Below are positions 9,566-18,414 of a stretch of 32,706 nt of DNA, piece after piece. The position numbers and the translations under genes are program-made. Below the pieces are notes generated by a model. It saw only the letters and a list, made by a program, of their open reading frames with translations. It was not told the origin of the DNA and made no database searches. Source of the stretch: a virus; IMG/VR virus record IMGVR_UViG_3300049215_000776, positions 1 through 32,706 of that record; one strand, given 5' to 3'. How positions within the stretch are numbered: the stretch's first letter is position 1; every line of letters starts with the position of its first letter.

Positions 9566-9982
9566 CTACGCCACCTCGACGAGTTCCAGCCCCTGCACGT
9601 TGGTCCGCGCGACATCAGTCGCCTGCGCCCAGTTGCCGCGAAACACCACCGTGACGCGGCCCTGCGTGTTGTTCCCGCTGGAGTCGTAGTTGCTGCCGAT
9701 CTGCTGGCCTGACGCCACGTCGAATGGATTGTAGAAGGCGAACGGCGTCATCCCGCCATCCTGCGAACCCCAGAAGCTGTACAACGCCGAGACTAGAGAT
9801 GCGGTCAAACGTTTGCTGAGCCGGAACGTCCGCTGAGACGTCTGCGCGAGTTGCGATCGCTGGACGGTCCCGTCGTGATACTGGTTCTGAAGCTGCACGT
9901 ATTCGCGCAGCTCCGTAAACGCGGTGCACAGCGAGCCCGGCATGACGCCGCTCGGCACAGCATCTTGAATATTTCCAGGCAT
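9566..9982 (-). CDS. Distal-tail-like protein
   Basis: A 138-residue protein two bases after the fibre gene. It has MPGNIQDAVPSGVMPGSLCT, then FRLSKRLTASLVSALYSFWG and PFAFYNPFDVASG, and closes with VVFRGNWAQATDVARTNVQG and LELVEVA. The tyrosine/tryptophan-rich pattern, with a trailing beta strand, resembles distal-tail (gpM/DUF2460-type) domains and also the N-terminal domain of the hub protein encoded next. It may form the ring joining tube and tip. The ATG at 9982 has a weak ribosome-binding site and probably depends on coupling with the upstream stop. Confidence 0.55.
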   Translation of the reverse strand: MPGNIQDAVPSGVMPGSLCTAFTELREYVQLQNQYHDGTVQRSQLAQTSQRTFRLSKRLTASLVSALYSFWGSQDGGMTPFAFYNPFDVASGQQIGSNYDSSGNNTQGRVTVVFRGNWAQATDVARTNVQGLELVEVA

Positions 9983-9984
9983 GC

Positions 9985-12129
9985 TTACTGGACCCTGAAG
10001 TTCTGTTCGTACTTGGCCCAAACAATCCACAAGGTGCCTGTATTCGTATCAGCCGCGTTGCTGCCACGCCGATACTGACGCGTGATCACGGCTCCCGTTG
10101 GAATCTGACACGTCGAGTTTATGCCGAGGCTGTACGGCGGGGCGAACTCGTTGATCGACGAACTACTGATCGACGAACTACTGCCGCCCGACGTCACCGG
10201 AAGCGCGCTCGAACCTGACAGCATTGCCGGAAAGGTCGGCCCACTGGAAATGCTGAACGGCGCGCAGGCCATAAAAGCGATGAAGTCGACGTTGCCGCCG
10301 GAAGCATCTGTGTATCCACCCAAGGACAAGGTCGTCGAAAGGTACGCCACGGGAGGCTCAACCAGCATCGAAACGTAGACGTCGCCGCTTCCGTGGGCCA
10401 GCGGCACCGCAGCCATCGCGGTACCTCCGACCGAGATGCATTGCATCGCCGCGCTTGACCCCATGAAGTGCGGGCTCGGTTGAGGAGTCGCGCCGACCGC
10501 AGAGCAGTATCCGAGGGGGTAAATCTGAGTCGGGTTCCCGTTCACCATGCTGGGGACGCCCGTGACACAGGTCAAACCGGAATTGATGGCGCCGCAGTTC
10601 GTCTGGACGTTCGTGTACGAGTTCGTCATGTCGGTGACCGGCAGCCCGCCGATCGAATCGAACAAAATTCCATACTGGAGAAACGTATTGCCGTTGACGT
10701 TGGGCGAGGCCATGATGTAATTCCCGCTGTAGCCGGCACCGAGGAGGTGGCCAAAACTTACGCCTTTGGTGACGTAGATCGCGGCCGACTTCTGTGGGTT
10801 GCTTCCATCGACGCCGACGCCCTCGATCCGGTTGCCAATAATCGTTAGGGCGTCCAGATAAAGCGTTAGATAGAGCGCGGAGTCCGTCGTGCCCGAGATG
10901 ATGTTGTCCGCGATGAACAAGCCGTCGCTGGAATCAGGAGACGAGTTGCTCACAACGACTGCCCGGCCCTTCACGTTCGCGAATCTGTTTCCCTGGACGA
11001 TCAGACCGATGATATTCGTCGCCGAGATCACCGAGGTTTCACTCGTCTGATTCGTATAGTTTCCGTCCGCGAACACATCCCTCATCGCGAAGTCGGTAGT
11101 CGAGTTCAGGGTCAACATCGCCGTGTTCAGTCCATTCTTCACGGTGAGCTTGCTTCGAGCCTTTAGGCCCATGATGGTCCAGCCCGTCTTGCCGGAGATC
11201 GAAAGCCCGCTTTGCAGCGTGTACGTGTTCGGACCCATCATGAAGGTCACATTCTGTGCGGACCCGGCAGCACTGAAAGCGCCTGAGAAACAGGTGTCGT
11301 CATAGGTCCCCGGCACACTGCAATACTGATCGATCCAGGTTACAACTGAACCCTTAGGTAGCGCTCCGAGATTCGACAGCGCGGTAGCTGGACTGCCCAC
11401 GTCGGACAGATTGTTCGCCGCGACGAGCTTCGCATTGAGCTGGGCCTGCGCATCGCTCGTCAGGTTGGCGACGTATCCGAAAGCCGTATTCCCTACGCTG
11501 CCCCCTCCGATGTTGGGGGCTGGGATTCCTGTGGGTAGTTGGCCGACTGAAGCTGCACCCGCAAGCTGATTGAAGTTGTAATCATTCGCGGCGGGTGTGA
11601 TCGCGCCGGTTCTGCTGTTGAAAGAGGTCACTCCGGTTGCCGGCGGATTGCACCACACCGCCACGCCGCTGCTGTCGCAGATAAGCTGCCCATTCGTGGC
11701 GCCCTGAGTGGAGAGCTGCGAGAGCGCGACGGTCGTCGTCGGGCCGGGCGTGTAAAGCGTCGTGACTTGCACGATGGTACAAGTTCCGGATGAGCACCGG
11801 GACGAGGGGAGTGTCGGAACCGACCACACGCTCGTCGAAGTCTGCCCGTTCGAGACTATGTTCACGGCGTAAACGATGGCCGGGCTCGCGTGGTCCGTGG
11901 GCGCGAGCTGAATGTTGACCACGCCATTCGTGATCGGAAAGGCGCGCGCGCCGCGCGCGATCGGAACGCCTCCGACTGAGAATGCCGCATTGGTCACGAT
12001 GAGGTTGCCATCCATCAGCGACCCATCGACGTTGTAGAGCGTGTCTTGGATCGTGGTCAGCACGGGTTGCGCCCGGCACAGCGGGGCGCACAACAGCCAG
12101 AACGCAAGAAGGAGAAGCAGTTTCCGCAT
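9985..12129 (-). CDS. Tail fibre with beta-helix domain and an N-terminal signal peptide
   Basis: A 714-residue protein. The first 20 residues (MRKLLLLLAFWLLCAPLCRA) are a textbook Sec signal peptide, with probable cleavage before QPVL. Residues about 175-255 contain fibre-like motifs such as NNLSDVGSPATALSNLGAL, common in phage tail fibres. Residues about 270-510 form a right-handed beta-helix pattern of short polar repeats (for example RVIGNRIEGVG-like IIGNRIEGVGVDG), typical of receptor-binding or polysaccharide-degrading tailspikes. A Ser-rich linker with a 15-base tandem repeat and a C-terminal beta domain ending EQNFRVQ follow. AAGGA lies before the ATG. A Sec signal on a virion fibre is unexpected, since virions assemble in the cytoplasm. 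Confidence 0.8.
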   Translation of the reverse strand: MRKLLLLLAFWLLCAPLCRAQPVLTTIQDTLYNVDGSLMDGNLIVTNAAFSVGGVPIARGARAFPITNGVVNIQLAPTDHASPAIVYAVNIVSNGQTSTSVWSVPTLPSSRCSSGTCTIVQVTTLYTPGPTTTVALSQLSTQGATNGQLICDSSGVAVWCNPPATGVTSFNSRTGAITPAANDYNFNQLAGAASVGQLPTGIPAPNIGGGSVGNTAFGYVANLTSDAQAQLNAKLVAANNLSDVGSPATALSNLGALPKGSVVTWIDQYCSVPGTYDDTCFSGAFSAAGSAQNVTFMMGPNTYTLQSGLSISGKTGWTIMGLKARSKLTVKNGLNTAMLTLNSTTDFAMRDVFADGNYTNQTSETSVISATNIIGLIVQGNRFANVKGRAVVVSNSSPDSSDGLFIADNIISGTTDSALYLTLYLDALTIIGNRIEGVGVDGSNPQKSAAIYVTKGVSFGHLLGAGYSGNYIMASPNVNGNTFLQYGILFDSIGGLPVTDMTNSYTNVQTNCGAINSGLTCVTGVPSMVNGNPTQIYPLGYCSAVGATPQPSPHFMGSSAAMQCISVGGTAMAAVPLAHGSGDVYVSMLVEPPVAYLSTTLSLGGYTDASGGNVDFIAFMACAPFSISSGPTFPAMLSGSSALPVTSGGSSSSISSSSINEFAPPYSLGINSTCQIPTGAVITRQYRRGSNAADTNTGTLWIVWAKYEQNFRVQ
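10153..10182. repeat. Tandem 15-base repeat in the fibre gene
   Basis: GATCGACGAACTACT occurs twice head to tail (10153-10167 and 10168-10182). It keeps the reading frame and encodes the repeated SSSSI of a serine-rich linker in the tail fibre. Unit gain or loss would change linker length by five residues without a frameshift. Confidence 0.7.
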
Positions 12130-12163
12130 AATCGATCCTTGTTGTGGAGTGACGAAACCGGTA

Positions 12164-15100
12164 TTAGGACACTGTCAAACCGGGCAGCTGCATGTTGGCC
12201 GACTGCTGCGTGCGCCCGTAGCTCGAATACTGGGCCGCCATCGCCTGGTCGGTCACGAACTGCGGTGTGACAAACTGCCCGGTCATGAAGTTCGCTGCAT
12301 CGTTGCCGCTGATGTTCAGCGACATGTACGTCGCGCCGCTGCCGCCTGACGTGTTCGGCCCCCCCGGCGTCGGATAGGTTCCGGCCGCGATGCCGCCCAG
12401 CGTCGGGATGTTCGAGGCGTAAACGTGCGCTTGGCCATCCTGGTAGCTGGCTTGTTGATAGACCTTGCCGCCTTGCTCCACGAGGCTCCCCGCGTAGGGC
12501 GTGGTGGCCGACAGCGGCATCTTCTGGCCGGTGGCCTCCGAATACAGCATCACCAGTTGACGGACGCTCGGCGACCGCACGGCCACCGCGATATCGCCAC
12601 CGAACTGCGACTGTGCGAGCTGGACCACCTGCTTGATCGTGCCGCTGTTCTGCGGGATGTTCACGCCGTAGATTTGCTGGATGTTGTCGTGAGCTTTCTT
12701 CTGTGGAGATTCGAAGAACACGGAACTGATGATGCCAGCGAGGACACCGGCCCCGGCACCGATCGCCGCCCCCATCGGGCCACCGAGCGAGCCGATCTGC
12801 GATCCAAGCGAAAAGCCCGCGAGCGCACCGCCCAGACCGGCCTCAATCGTTCCTCCTACGCCCTGGCGCTGGACGCCATTGATCCCGAGCATCAGCCCGG
12901 CCATGCCCGCCGCCGGGCTCGAGGCGACGCCTGCAACTGTGCCAAGCGGGCCGCCGATTCCGGCTGCGGTGGTCCCGACACCAGGCCCCATGATGATGCC
13001 GCCGGAGTTGTAAACGGAGTTTTTGAGGTTTCCAAGCATGCCCGTGATGCCACCGGGCTTGAAGATGTTCCCCGCAATCCCACCCATTCCTTTGCTGGAG
13101 CCTGGAAACAGCATTCCCAACGGATTGAATGCGGCGCTCCCCGGCGTGGAACGCATCGGAAGGTCATGAATATCGGGCGCGGCCGCCGCGGAAACCGTGC
13201 TTCCGCCGCCGGTTGCCATCGATGTTCCGCCCAGCGAGAGGCCGCCCCCAATGATCGTCGGTAAACTCAGGCTCGCAGTGGCACTCGCCGGAGCCGAAAT
13301 CGACGGGATCGATATTGAGGGAACGCCAGCCGCGCCGCCCGACATGGACGGTGCCGCCACTCCCATGCTGGCAGCGAGAATCGCCGTCAAGCTGGCCATC
13401 ACCGCGCTGTTCTGCATGGTCGCGGACGTATTCATGTCTGTCGAGAGGCGCACCGGATCCTGCGACGTACCGCGCAACATCCCGCTTAGGCCACCGCGCC
13501 CGTCCGACCCGTAGATGATCGGATGCACCACGTTCGCCACCGCACCGCCCAGCGTTTCCGTCACAGGCTTAAGCACCGCGGCGTGAATCGTGCTGAACAG
13601 ATCCTTACCGAAATTCTTGGGCTTGGTGAACAGAACATCGAACAGCCGTTCGGCCTGCTTCTGCAGCCCGTCGATCTGCGACTGTATTTCCTGCTGACGC
13701 TTCTGCTGGATCTGCGCCTGCTTTTCCTCGAACTGATCCTGCGCCTGCGCAAGCTCCGTGAACAGATCCTTCTGCGCCTGCGCCGCCAGCACGGAGCGCT
13801 TTGCCGCATTCTCTTCCCTCGATATCCGCTCGGCTTCGATGCCCGCCAACTGGACCGCCAGGTCGAGCCTGGTCTGGTATGCCTGCTGCGCAGCCGCCAC
13901 TCCTTTTCGATCCGCCCGCTCCCGCTTTTCGGCTTCGGACATCGCCGTCGGCGTTTCCTGACCGGCAGTCAGTTCCGCCATGCGCCCGGATCGCGTCGCG
14001 CTCCGCCGAGCCTCTTCGCGTTGCGTCTGGACTCCGATGTCCTCGATCTTTTCCTGCGCGGCGAAGTATTCCTCCCACTCCTTCATCTGGTCCTTCGACG
14101 GCGACATCAACGCGAGCATCCTCTTACTCCGTGCGGCCATCTGCTTCTCGTCGTACTTTTCAAACTCCTCCCATGACTTTTTGTAGATCACGGACGCCTG
14201 TTCTTCAGCAGACTTGCGGATCGCCGCGATCTCCTTTTCCGACGCCTTCACTTGCGCGGCCTGCTTCAGAAGCTGGTCGCGCTGATAATAGATTTTGCCG
14301 ATCGCGTCCAGTTCGGATTCATCGCCCTTCTTCTCGAACTCGGCCGCCTGGCGCTGAAACTCCTTAAGCTGCTCCGCGCCCTTCGTCACCGCATCCAGCG
14401 CCGCTTTCCGGCGAGTCTCGTTCGCTTGCGCCGCGTGGAGTTGTTGATCCAGATCCTGCGCCTGAGATTTCGTCAACGGCTTGTCCGGTTCGAGCAGTTG
14501 TTTCTGCAGCCGTTCAACATCCTTCTTGGCGTCGGCGTATGCTTTCTCCATTCCATCGTGCGTGCCGAAGAACCGGGCGCGAATGCGCTCCGTCTCTTCC
14601 TTGCCCGCATGCAGATCGCTCCGCTTGGTGGATGCCTCCGCATCCCCCAGCATCTTCTGTAACTGCTGGATCTGGTCCTGGATGTCGCTAGCCTTCTTCG
14701 AACGGTCCTCTTCGTCGCGCGTGGGAGCGATCGCCTGCAGAATGCCGAAGCCACCGGTCAATCGTTCCTGTTCGGCTCGCATCTCCTCGATGCGCTTCAA
14801 TGTGGCATCGCGATTCTTCATGATCTCCGGCGCCTGACGATCCATGTCAGCCAACTGCCCGCGATGGGCGCTGACCGACACACTCGCGCCGTACCCGCCC
14901 ACGAGCTTGATCTGTGCGGCATCCTGAAGCGCCTGCTTTTCTTCGCGGTGCTGCCGTTCGTCATCACCAGCCGTCCCGATGTTGTTTAGGAACCAGTCAA
15001 CGCCCTTCCCGACCAGCGTCACGGTGACAACCAGCCCTTCTTTGAACTTGCGGACCAGCCCGTCCCATTTGGTCTCGAGCACCGTTACCTGCCGCTGGTA

Positions 15101-16108
15101 TTCGGAAAAGCGATGGATGTCCTCCTCGGTCGGCCCGAAGCCCTGCTCATGTGCAACGCGCAGGTTTTCGTTGAGCTCCGTCATGAACGGAATCGCCTCC
15201 ACGCCGACCTTTTTAAAGAGCGCCATCGCAGCGGCGTCCCGCTCAAACCCCGCCGGGAGCTTGTTCAGTCCCTCCGAGAGCTCGATCAGGATCTCGGAAG
15301 TGGGTTTCATCTCTCCGGTAGCGGTGTGAAACTCGATCCCCATCGCGCGCATCGTCGCCCGCGCCTTCTCGCCTTCGTTGGAATTGTCATTCGCCGCCTG
15401 GGCCATGCCGCGCATGAGGCGCTCGACAATCGAGATGTCCTGCCCGACCGCGCGGGCCGCGAAGCCGAACTGGCCGACTTCTTTGGCGGTCAAACCGGTG
15501 CGCAACTCCGCATCCTTCACGCGGGTGCCGTACTCGCCGAGACTCTTCGCGGCCTCGAAAGCGGACACAGCAATGGTGCCGAGAACCGCTGCGCCGGTGG
15601 TGACCGCGATTCCGAACGGACCAAGGGCAGAAAGTACGGACGAGACTGCGCCCTTCGCTCCCTGGAGCGGATTTTCCATGAACTGACTGATGCGCTCGCC
15701 GAATCCTTTGATGGCTTCCGATTGCTTCTGCAGAGCCTCTTCGGCTTCCTTGGCTGCCTTAAGCGCGAGCGATTCGCGCGCGGCCTTCTCCTCCATGGCG
15801 ATCATCTTCTCGTAGGATTTGGTGATCGCGTCAATTGCCTGCGGCTCCCGGTTGTACCGCTGCAAGAGCTGATCCCGCTGCGTGATCAGCCGGTCCACCC
15901 CGGACTTCCCATATGTGTCGGCCTGCTTTTCGAGTGACGCGATGAGCCGCTGGACACTGGTTCGGGTCTGATCCGAAATCCGGATCACTTTCCCGTGCGA
16001 CGATTCTGCTTGCTTCTCGAAGCGATCCAGGCCGGCGTTGGCCTTGTCCACAACCGGAGTGACTTGATCCTCGGCTTCGAGAATTACGCGCTCTGCTTGG
16101 TCTGCCAT
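12164..16108 (-). CDS. Tail tape measure protein
   Basis: At 1314 residues this is the length-determining core of the tail. Features in order: an N-terminal helical region, a hydrophobic glycine/alanine stretch at about 155-184 (AVSSVLSALGPFGIAVTTGA), very long charged coiled coils between about 380 and 830 (for example LQKQLLEPDKPLTKSQAQDL), a region of low-complexity Gly/Ser/Ala and a second Gly-rich hydrophobic segment near 1080-1128 that could insert into the host membrane. It ends with GLTVS. The tape-measure rule of about 1.5 angstrom per residue predicts a tail near 190-200 nm. It follows the morphogenesis gene with a one-base gap and is followed by the tail fibre. Confidence 0.9.
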   Translation of the reverse strand: MADQAERVILEAEDQVTPVVDKANAGLDRFEKQAESSHGKVIRISDQTRTSVQRLIASLEKQADTYGKSGVDRLITQRDQLLQRYNREPQAIDAITKSYEKMIAMEEKAARESLALKAAKEAEEALQKQSEAIKGFGERISQFMENPLQGAKGAVSSVLSALGPFGIAVTTGAAVLGTIAVSAFEAAKSLGEYGTRVKDAELRTGLTAKEVGQFGFAARAVGQDISIVERLMRGMAQAANDNSNEGEKARATMRAMGIEFHTATGEMKPTSEILIELSEGLNKLPAGFERDAAAMALFKKVGVEAIPFMTELNENLRVAHEQGFGPTEEDIHRFSEYQRQVTVLETKWDGLVRKFKEGLVVTVTLVGKGVDWFLNNIGTAGDDERQHREEKQALQDAAQIKLVGGYGASVSVSAHRGQLADMDRQAPEIMKNRDATLKRIEEMRAEQERLTGGFGILQAIAPTRDEEDRSKKASDIQDQIQQLQKMLGDAEASTKRSDLHAGKEETERIRARFFGTHDGMEKAYADAKKDVERLQKQLLEPDKPLTKSQAQDLDQQLHAAQANETRRKAALDAVTKGAEQLKEFQRQAAEFEKKGDESELDAIGKIYYQRDQLLKQAAQVKASEKEIAAIRKSAEEQASVIYKKSWEEFEKYDEKQMAARSKRMLALMSPSKDQMKEWEEYFAAQEKIEDIGVQTQREEARRSATRSGRMAELTAGQETPTAMSEAEKRERADRKGVAAAQQAYQTRLDLAVQLAGIEAERISREENAAKRSVLAAQAQKDLFTELAQAQDQFEEKQAQIQQKRQQEIQSQIDGLQKQAERLFDVLFTKPKNFGKDLFSTIHAAVLKPVTETLGGAVANVVHPIIYGSDGRGGLSGMLRGTSQDPVRLSTDMNTSATMQNSAVMASLTAILAASMGVAAPSMSGGAAGVPSISIPSISAPASATASLSLPTIIGGGLSLGGTSMATGGGSTVSAAAAPDIHDLPMRSTPGSAAFNPLGMLFPGSSKGMGGIAGNIFKPGGITGMLGNLKNSVYNSGGIIMGPGVGTTAAGIGGPLGTVAGVASSPAAGMAGLMLGINGVQRQGVGGTIEAGLGGALAGFSLGSQIGSLGGPMGAAIGAGAGVLAGIISSVFFESPQKKAHDNIQQIYGVNIPQNSGTIKQVVQLAQSQFGGDIAVAVRSPSVRQLVMLYSEATGQKMPLSATTPYAGSLVEQGGKVYQQASYQDGQAHVYASNIPTLGGIAAGTYPTPGGPNTSGGSGATYMSLNISGNDAANFMTGQFVTPQFVTDQAMAAQYSSYGRTQQSANMQLPGLTVS

Positions 16109-16109
16109 A

Positions 16110-16568
16110 CTACGCTGCCTTGAGCATCACTAAGGGACGCGCCTGGAACGCCGCGAGTACCACCCTGCGATCGTGCGGCGACACACCCCACTGCGCCTCG
16201 CGGCGGTTGTTGAAGGCGGCGATCTGCGACGCCGTTTGCCGCCGGCCCGACAGAGCTTCGTCCAGAAATCCAATCGCCGCGCGATTCTCGTTTGCGGTGA
16301 GTACCTTGAGGCACCGTAGTGTGTGTCCGCTCCAGGTCCAGTCACGAATGGGCTTCAGTCCACGAGCGGATTTGTAATCGGGATACCCACGCCGGCCCGA
16401 TAAACCCGGCTTCAGTGGCGCCGCCGCCTGATCGTAAATATTCTGTCCACTCTGGATACGCGTTCGGATCGAGTTCGCGAGAACCTGCGCGAAGCCCTGC
16501 ATCTCGGTGGCCGTGTAGGGCGAATAGACGAAGCGAGCACTCTTGATGACGGTTTGGAATCTGGCCAT
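16110..16568 (-). CDS. Putative virion morphogenesis/minor tail protein
   Basis: A 152-residue basic protein between the tail-assembly genes and the tape measure. It starts MARFQTVIKSARFVYSPYTA, has an N-terminal helix (TEMQGFAQVLANSIRTRIQSG) shown in part, a Gly/Tyr-rich KPGLSGRRGYPDYKSARGLK segment, and a C-terminal GRRQTASQIAAFNNRREAQW block. This layout recalls phage tail-completion or virion-morphogenesis proteins (P2 gpS or HK97 gp10 classes), where a tyrosine/arginine-rich loop packs on the tail. The assignment is by analogy. The ATG at 16568 has GAAGG nine bases upstream; extensions to 16640 are less likely. The stop is one base from the tape-measure ATG. Confidence 0.55.
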   Translation of the reverse strand: MARFQTVIKSARFVYSPYTATEMQGFAQVLANSIRTRIQSGQNIYDQAAAPLKPGLSGRRGYPDYKSARGLKPIRDWTWSGHTLRCLKVLTANENRAAIGFLDEALSGRRQTASQIAAFNNRREAQWGVSPHDRRVVLAAFQARPLVMLKAA

Positions 16569-16703
16569 GATGACCTTCGACAGGATGCTGCTGCCGATAG
16601 ACCTCGATAGGGAGTTAACCTGCCAAAAGTGCGCCCACACACCAAGATGCCGTGTCTCTCGGGACTCTGGCCGCCCGTTTTGTAACGTGTGCTTTATCCG
16701 GTG

Positions 16704-16734
16704 TTAACTGACCGGAGAGGGGGCTACGTATTAT
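16704..16734 (+). promoter_or_regulatory. Candidate promoter of the orphan plus-strand gene
   Basis: TTAACT (16704-16709, four of six to the -35 consensus) is followed after 19 bases by TATTAT (16729-16734, five of six to -10). The start point would fall about 20 bases before the GTG at 16759, with AAAGGAGC between. The 19-base spacer is long, so strength is uncertain, but the AT-rich -10 stands out in this GC-rich DNA. Confidence 0.4.
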
Positions 16735-16758
16735 CATCTCAAGCAAAGGAGCAGAACG

Positions 16759-17856
16759 GTGTCCACGTTACCGATGTTCTCTGCTGAGCAGGATCAGCAA
16801 TATTTCCTTGAGTTATTAAACTCGGACTTGGCCCAGTTGGCTCTGGGGTACGAAGCCTTTGAAGCCCAAGTCGAAATAGCTGTCTTCGCTCTGTTTTTAC
16901 ACGAAATCGAGCAAGGCGCCACGCTGCGGGGCGACCAGGTACAGATTGACGGCGTACCATATCGCCTGAAGCTTGACGAATTAGGCGCAGACCGCTGCCT
17001 CCGTCTCCATCTTTTTCCAGTGGGGGTCCCGAAACCGCAGCTAGAACACTCAGCTTTGAGCATCGAACATTTTGGCAGAGTGCGCACGATAGACATCGAA
17101 TGGCCAGCAAGCATATTGAGAAGGCACCAAGCGCTGCCAGATCGTCTTAGGCAACGGATCCTGAGCTTCTACACTATGCTCCAAGAACTGCTGACTTCAA
17201 AGTATTCTCAACTGACCGATTCCGCTCTCCAGAGCCTTTACGTCGTTCTCAACATCCACTGTGAGGGTAAAAGCCAACTGGTCGAGCGCGCATGGTTTAC
17301 CGTCACGGACGCTCGGACGGCCAAGTTCCAATATTTTTTTGATCGAGTTCGCGTAACTCAAGCTATTAAGATTCTCGTCGAGGCCCAGTTCTATGAATTC
17401 AGCCCATTCGAACTGGTCGTCTGTCTTTTAGCAGACGAAGCGACTGACACATTTTGGCACCTTCGTCAGAATTTCGACTACAAGAGCGCCTTTGCCAGCC
17501 TCCACTTTAGCGAGCTGACAAGCCAGATCACCGAGTCTACGCATTGGCAGGCCGAGAAAGCTCTCTACCAAGAAGCCGACCTCGCAGCGCGTGAGATTTG
17601 CCAGTGTGCCGGGGAATCGCTTTTGATCAACTGCCCGCTTGAGATCGCAGCCGACATGGAAGAAATCGTGACGCGAGCGAAGCCGATGCTGACCGCCCAG
17701 TTCGCCAACATTTTGAAACCGTATCGAGCATTTCGAGAATCGGTGGCCTCTGTAGCCGCGAGGGTTCACAAGGTGTCTGAACATGGAGGCCTTCGGGATT
17801 TTGCTTCTGACGTCATCGCAAAGCTTGGTAAAGAGCTCCTGAAGCCGGGTCAATAG
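16759..17856 (+). CDS. Orphan cargo gene in opposite orientation to the tail operon
   Basis: I do not recognise this 365-residue protein. It has no signal peptide or transmembrane segment and appears alpha-helical with mixed beta segments. Visible blocks are MSTLPMFSAEQDQQYFLELL, a DADR-free beta region around 60-105, RLRQRILSFYTMLQELLTSK, and a long C-terminal helix with EIAADMEEIVTRAKPMLTA. No catalytic signature of nucleases, kinases, TIR, HEPN or PLD is evident. The GTG at 16759 has AAAGGAGC seven bases upstream and a promoter-like pair just ahead. It points against the late operon and its base composition is clearly lower in GC than its neighbours, both hallmarks of moron genes expressed from a lysogen. 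It may be a defence or superinfection-exclusion factor (inference). Confidence 0.75.
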   Translation: MSTLPMFSAEQDQQYFLELLNSDLAQLALGYEAFEAQVEIAVFALFLHEIEQGATLRGDQVQIDGVPYRLKLDELGADRCLRLHLFPVGVPKPQLEHSALSIEHFGRVRTIDIEWPASILRRHQALPDRLRQRILSFYTMLQELLTSKYSQLTDSALQSLYVVLNIHCEGKSQLVERAWFTVTDARTAKFQYFFDRVRVTQAIKILVEAQFYEFSPFELVVCLLADEATDTFWHLRQNFDYKSAFASLHFSELTSQITESTHWQAEKALYQEADLAAREICQCAGESLLINCPLEIAADMEEIVTRAKPMLTAQFANILKPYRAFRESVASVAARVHKVSEHGGLRDFASDVIAKLGKELLKPGQ

Positions 17857-17876
17857 CCCGCCCACGCGACGTGCAT

Positions 17877-17895
17877 ACGTGCGATGGGCGCACGT
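17877..17895. repeat. Inverted repeat 3' of the orphan gene
   Basis: ACGTGCG (17877-17883), a 5-base loop ATGGG, and CGCACGT (17889-17895) form a perfect 7-bp stem 20 bases after the stop of the plus-strand orphan gene. No T-run follows, so it is a weak terminator candidate or a protein-binding site. The surrounding gap (17857-17995) also contains a short minus-strand frame that is too brief to call. Confidence 0.35.
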
Positions 17896-17995
17896 GGCAA
17901 CTCAAAGTTCATCCGGGCGGGCCAAGACGCCGGAAGCCATGCTCGCCATGAATCGTCCCATCGTCGAGAAAGTCACCAAACCGGAAGTCCATCCG

Positions 17996-18361
17996 CTATC
18001 GAGAATCTTGAGCGACGCCGTCAGCGCACTTGATCTGCTCCTGGCGCTCGACCTCGACCAACTCGAGCACGCGGAATTCCTCCTCCGTAATATCCGCCAG
18101 CGTGATCGTCAGCCCGATGTTCTTCGCGTTCAGAATGCGGAAACACCGCCGCACGAGAGCGCCGTTCGGCGTGTCCAGCGCTTCTTCGAGCCGATTCTTC
18201 GGGCAGCCCGGCCCATGGCTGACATCGATCGCCTTCCAATCCGCGCCGCAGGCGGGGCAGCCATCCAACTCTGTCTGCGACGAGTAACCGCACTGCCGGC
18301 AGCGAAAAATGCGGTCGGGACAGTCCTCTTCGCGTCCGCACAGCCCGCCCTGGTGCAGCAC
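17996..18361 (-). CDS. Zinc-finger-type tail assembly protein, gpT-position
   Basis: A 121-residue product from the GTG at 18361, with CRQC near residue 21 and CPAC near residue 35 making a likely zinc ribbon, then a helical region with GALVRRCFRILNAKNIGLTI and TEEEFRVLELVEVERQE. It occupies the place of lambda gpT behind gpG. The frame remains open and protein-like for 22 codons upstream of the GTG, back to 18427 (including GDWPDEPGVRFLIRS), overlapping the end of the previous gene in its -1 register. No canonical slippery heptamer is visible, and no good ribosome-binding site precedes the GTG, so the true N-terminus is uncertain. An AUA overlapping the upstream stop, or a non-standard frameshift, are alternatives. 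Confidence 0.65.
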   Translation of the reverse strand: MLHQGGLCGREEDCPDRIFRCRQCGYSSQTELDGCPACGADWKAIDVSHGPGCPKNRLEEALDTPNGALVRRCFRILNAKNIGLTITLADITEEEFRVLELVEVERQEQIKCADGVAQDSR

Positions 18362-18414
18362 CGACCGGATTAGGAAACGAACGCCCGGCTCATCCGGCCA
18401 GTCGCCAGGCGCGG

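Noticed and set aside
17900-17995. Short minus-strand frames (about 24-27 codons) between the tail-assembly gene and the orphan gene
   Set aside because: Too short, overlapping one another, and with no ribosome-binding site that separates them from chance.
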